This document shows, piece by piece, positions 61,832 to 64,000 of a stretch of 64,000 nucleotides of DNA (position 1 is its first letter; every line of letters starts with the position of its first letter). The translations under genes and the position numbers were made by a program. The notes below the pieces were generated by a model that saw only the letters and a list, made by a program, of their open reading frames with translations, did no database searches and was not told where the DNA came from. The DNA lies in assembly GCF_034092395.1 (NCBI RefSeq), contig NZ_CP139301.1, forward strand, positions 186,001-250,000, given 5' to 3'. This DNA comes from Prochlorococcus sp. MIT 1307. Lineage in GTDB: Bacteria > Cyanobacteriota > Cyanobacteriia > PCC-6307 > Cyanobiaceae.

Positions 61832-63139
61832 ATGCACATAGCCGTCGTTGGTCTTAGTCATCGGACGGCCCCTGTAGAAGTCCGTGAAAAGCTCAGTATC
61901 TCTGAGCAATCTATGGAACAAACCCTTAAGTCTCTAAAGGGTAATGATCAGGTTCTTGAGGTATCTATTCTTAGCACTTGTAATCGTCTGGAGATTTATA
62001 CCTTGTTGAGAGATCACGAATTGGGTGTTGATGCAATTAGAGATTTTTTAAAATCTCATTCAGGTCTTGAAGAATATGATCTTTATCCACATCTTTTTAC
62101 TTTTAAACAAGAAGAAGCTGTTGCTCACTTGATGAGGGTGGCAGCTGGCCTAGATAGTTTGGTTTTAGGTGAGGGTCAGATACTTTCCCAGGTGAAGAAA
62201 ATGCTTCGTCTAGGACAAGATCATCACTCTATGGGGCCTATTCTTAATAGGCTGCTTACTCAGGCAGTAAGTACAGGAAAGAGAGTTCGCAGTGAGACTA
62301 GTCTTGGAACTGGAGCAGTATCGATAAGCTCTGCTGCTGTAGAGCTAGCTCAACTTAAGCTTGGACAATCTCAAGGAAAAGATCAGTTAGTAAGTCTCGA
62401 GCCTGAGAAAGTCGCAGTAGTAGGAGCTGGAAAAATGAGTCGGCTATTGCTTCAACATTTGCAAGCCAAAGGTTGTTCAAAGTTGACACTCGTTAATAGG
62501 ACTAGACCGAGAGCAGAATCACTGGCGTCAGATTTCCCTGATTTGAGTGTTGATTGTCGATTACTTGATGATCTGGATCATTGCTTAAGTTCATCTTCTC
62601 TTGTTTTTACAAGCACAGCCGCAGAGAACCCAATTATCGATGCTTCAAGATTAAAACCTTTGAGATTAGGTTCTCTACGATTAATTGATATAGGAGTACC
62701 TCGAAACATATCAGCTGATGTAGAGGGAATTCCAGGCGTTGATTCTCATGATGTTGATGACCTTCAGGAAGTAGTTTCTCGGAATCAGGAAGCTCGTAAA
62801 CAAGTTGCTCTAGAAGCCGAAGGACTACTCAAAGAAGAAGGTCGAATTTTCCTTGAATGGTGGGATAGCCTTGAGGCTGTTCCTACTATCAATCAACTAA
62901 GAGCAACGCTTGAAGGAATTCGAAGTGAAGAATTGCAAAAAGCGTTAAGTAGAATGGGTCCAGATTTTTCAGCAAGAGAAAGAAAGGTTGTTGAAGCATT
63001 AAGTAAAGGCATTATTAATAAAATCCTTCATACCCCTGTAACTCAGCTTAGGGCGCCTCAATCTCGAGGGGACAGGCAACAGGCACTTAAGGTTGTGGAA
63101 ACCCTTTTTAAATTGGATCTGTCTAATGATGGAAAGTAA
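61832..63139 (+). CDS. hemA: Glutamyl-tRNA reductase
   Basis: 435 residues from ATG 61832, preceded by GGGGG at -12. First committed step of tetrapyrrole synthesis: reduces glutamyl-tRNA to glutamate-1-semialdehyde with NADPH. Catalytic Cys50 in ILSTCNRLEIYTLL, GLDSLVLGEGQILSQVK, NADPH-binding VAVVGAGKMSRLLLQHL and the C-terminal dimerisation helix. glgC starts 124 bases downstream on the same strand. Confidence 0.98.
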   Translation: MHIAVVGLSHRTAPVEVREKLSISEQSMEQTLKSLKGNDQVLEVSILSTCNRLEIYTLLRDHELGVDAIRDFLKSHSGLEEYDLYPHLFTFKQEEAVAHLMRVAAGLDSLVLGEGQILSQVKKMLRLGQDHHSMGPILNRLLTQAVSTGKRVRSETSLGTGAVSISSAAVELAQLKLGQSQGKDQLVSLEPEKVAVVGAGKMSRLLLQHLQAKGCSKLTLVNRTRPRAESLASDFPDLSVDCRLLDDLDHCLSSSSLVFTSTAAENPIIDASRLKPLRLGSLRLIDIGVPRNISADVEGIPGVDSHDVDDLQEVVSRNQEARKQVALEAEGLLKEEGRIFLEWWDSLEAVPTINQLRATLEGIRSEELQKALSRMGPDFSARERKVVEALSKGIINKILHTPVTQLRAPQSRGDRQQALKVVETLFKLDLSNDGK

Positions 63140-63263
63140 TTTATCTAGAAACACCACCAGTGCTTGAAAAACAATCAGCCATTAATCGATCTGCCCTTTT
63201 TGGTAGCTTTAGGAGTCTTTTTTCCAGTAAATTTGATTATCAACGCACAAGTGCGAAAGCAGA

Positions 63264-64000
63264 ATGAAGCGTGTTCTTGCAATAATTCTAGGAGGAGGCG
63301 CAGGAACGCGCCTTTATCCTCTAACCAAAATGAGGGCAAAACCTGCAGTGCCACTTGCAGGTAAATATCGCCTTATTGATATTCCTATTAGTAATTGCAT
63401 TAACTCGAACATCAATAAGATGTACGTTTTAACACAATTTAATAGTGCCTCTTTAAATAGACACTTAACTCAGAGTTATAACTTAAGTGCACCATTTGGC
63501 CAGGGTTTCGTTGAAGTATTAGCAGCACAACAGACGCCAGATAGTCCTTCTTGGTTTGAAGGAACAGCTGATGCCGTTCGGAAGTATCAATGGTTATTTC
63601 AGGAATGGGATGTTGATGAATATTTAATTCTTTCTGGTGATCAATTATATCGAATGGATTATAGCTTGTTTGTAGAACATCATCGTTCTACGGGTGCTAA
63701 TTTAACAGTTGCTGCACTTCCTGTTGATAGTGAGCAAGCTGAAGGTTTTGGTTTGATGCGTACAGATTCTGAAGGCAATATAAAAGAATTTAGTGAAAAG
63801 CCAAAAGGTGCTTCATTGAAAGCTATGGCAGTTGATACATCGCGGTTTGGACTTTCAAGCGAATCAGCAAAGGAAAGGCCTTATTTAGCCTCTATGGGTA
63901 TTTATGTTTTTAGCCGCGAGACACTATTTGACCTTTTAAATAAAAATTCCTCACACAAAGATTTTGGCAAAGAAGTAATTCCAGAATCTCTCAGAAGAGG
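63264..64000 (+). CDS. glgC: Glucose-1-phosphate adenylyltransferase, N-terminal part (3' end outside window)
   Basis: 245 codons from ATG 63264, open to the window end. First step of glycogen synthesis, making ADP-glucose; regulated in cyanobacteria by 3-phosphoglycerate and phosphate. [26 protein letters not shown] (nucleotide-binding and pyrophosphorylase motif), [38 protein letters not shown] and [12 protein letters not shown] are present. [12 protein letters not shown] carries the glucose-1-phosphate-binding Lys region. The beta-helix domain lies outside. Confidence 0.96.
   Translation, partial: MKRVLAIILGGGAGTRLYPLTKMRAKPAVPLAGKYRLIDIPISNCINSNINKMYVLTQFNSASLNRHLTQSYNLSAPFGQGFVEVLAAQQTPDSPSWFEGTADAVRKYQWLFQEWDVDEYLILSGDQLYRMDYSLFVEHHRSTGANLTVAALPVDSEQAEGFGLMRTDSEGNIKEFSEKPKGASLKAMAVDTSRFGLSSESAKERPYLASMGIYVFSRETLFDLLNKNSSHKDFGKEVIPESLRR

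Noticed and set aside
63164-63364. 66-codon plus-strand ORF overlapping the hemA-glgC gap
   Set aside because: Its second half is out of frame over the strongly conserved glgC start and is Asn/Arg-rich nonsense; glgC from 63264 explains the sequence.

Overview
The window is a dense, AT-rich stretch of core chromosome from a marine picocyanobacterium, most probably a Prochlorococcus of a low-light lineage. The evidence is the mix of chlorophyll and bilin genes (chlP, gun4, hemA, pcyA) and photosystem II assembly genes (psb28, PAM68-like) with no phycobilisome structural gene in view, an undivided dnaE without the DnaE split intein, short intergenic gaps, many 4-base ATGA overlaps and frequent GTG/TTG starts. 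The species call is an inference from gene content and protein resemblance; no database was searched. I saw no rRNA, tRNA, CRISPR array, insertion sequence or prophage.

Layout. 1-7.4 kb: 3' part of dnaE, a PAM68-like gene, rpsO, ruvA, two small secreted proteins, a DMT-family permease and dnaG. 7.5-11 kb, mostly minus strand: a small HExxH protein, umuC and umuD under a LexA-type operator that lies in the loop of a perfect 22-bp inverted repeat, then rlmH and two unknown genes. 11.4-17.4 kb, plus strand: ksgA-ispE-DUF3082, a 31-codon ORF, pdhB, secD, secF and a small membrane protein. 17.4-25.8 kb: tandem AI-2E family permeases, psb28, mnmH, gun4, an anti-sigma-type kinase, a methyltransferase, and glnA with a textbook NtcA promoter. 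26-32.3 kb: aminotransferase, tadA, PLP decarboxylase, a DUF697-type GTPase, lspA, bioY and a DUF3148 protein. 32.3-38.6 kb: a paired M16 peptidase operon, then pcyA-devBCA. 38.7-45 kb: glycosyltransferase, rpsB with a structured leader, tsf, an unknown gene and recG. 45.3-51.5 kb: a VanX-like dipeptidase, sir, glyS and chlP. 51.5-64 kb: a VanY-like carboxypeptidase, typA, DUF309, lptA-lptB-lptF, a GT-C-like membrane protein, ccsA, rpe, glpX, hemA and the 5' part of glgC.

Functional themes: replication and repair (dnaE, dnaG, ruvA, recG, umuDC); translation (rpsO, rpsB, tsf, glyS, tadA, mnmH, rlmH, ksgA, typA); nitrogen, sulfur and carbon assimilation (glnA, sir, rpe, glpX, pdhB, glgC); tetrapyrrole and isoprenoid supply (hemA, gun4, chlP, pcyA, ispE); envelope and export (secDF, lptABF, lspA, devBCA, M15 peptidases).

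No clearly new multi-gene system stands out. The observations most worth checking are the SOS box inside a perfect inverted repeat and the HExxH gene downstream of umuC, the possible three-helix leader of rpsB, the structured pdhB leader behind a 31-codon ORF, an M16 peptidase gene whose homology extends upstream of every standard start codon, and several short ORFs.
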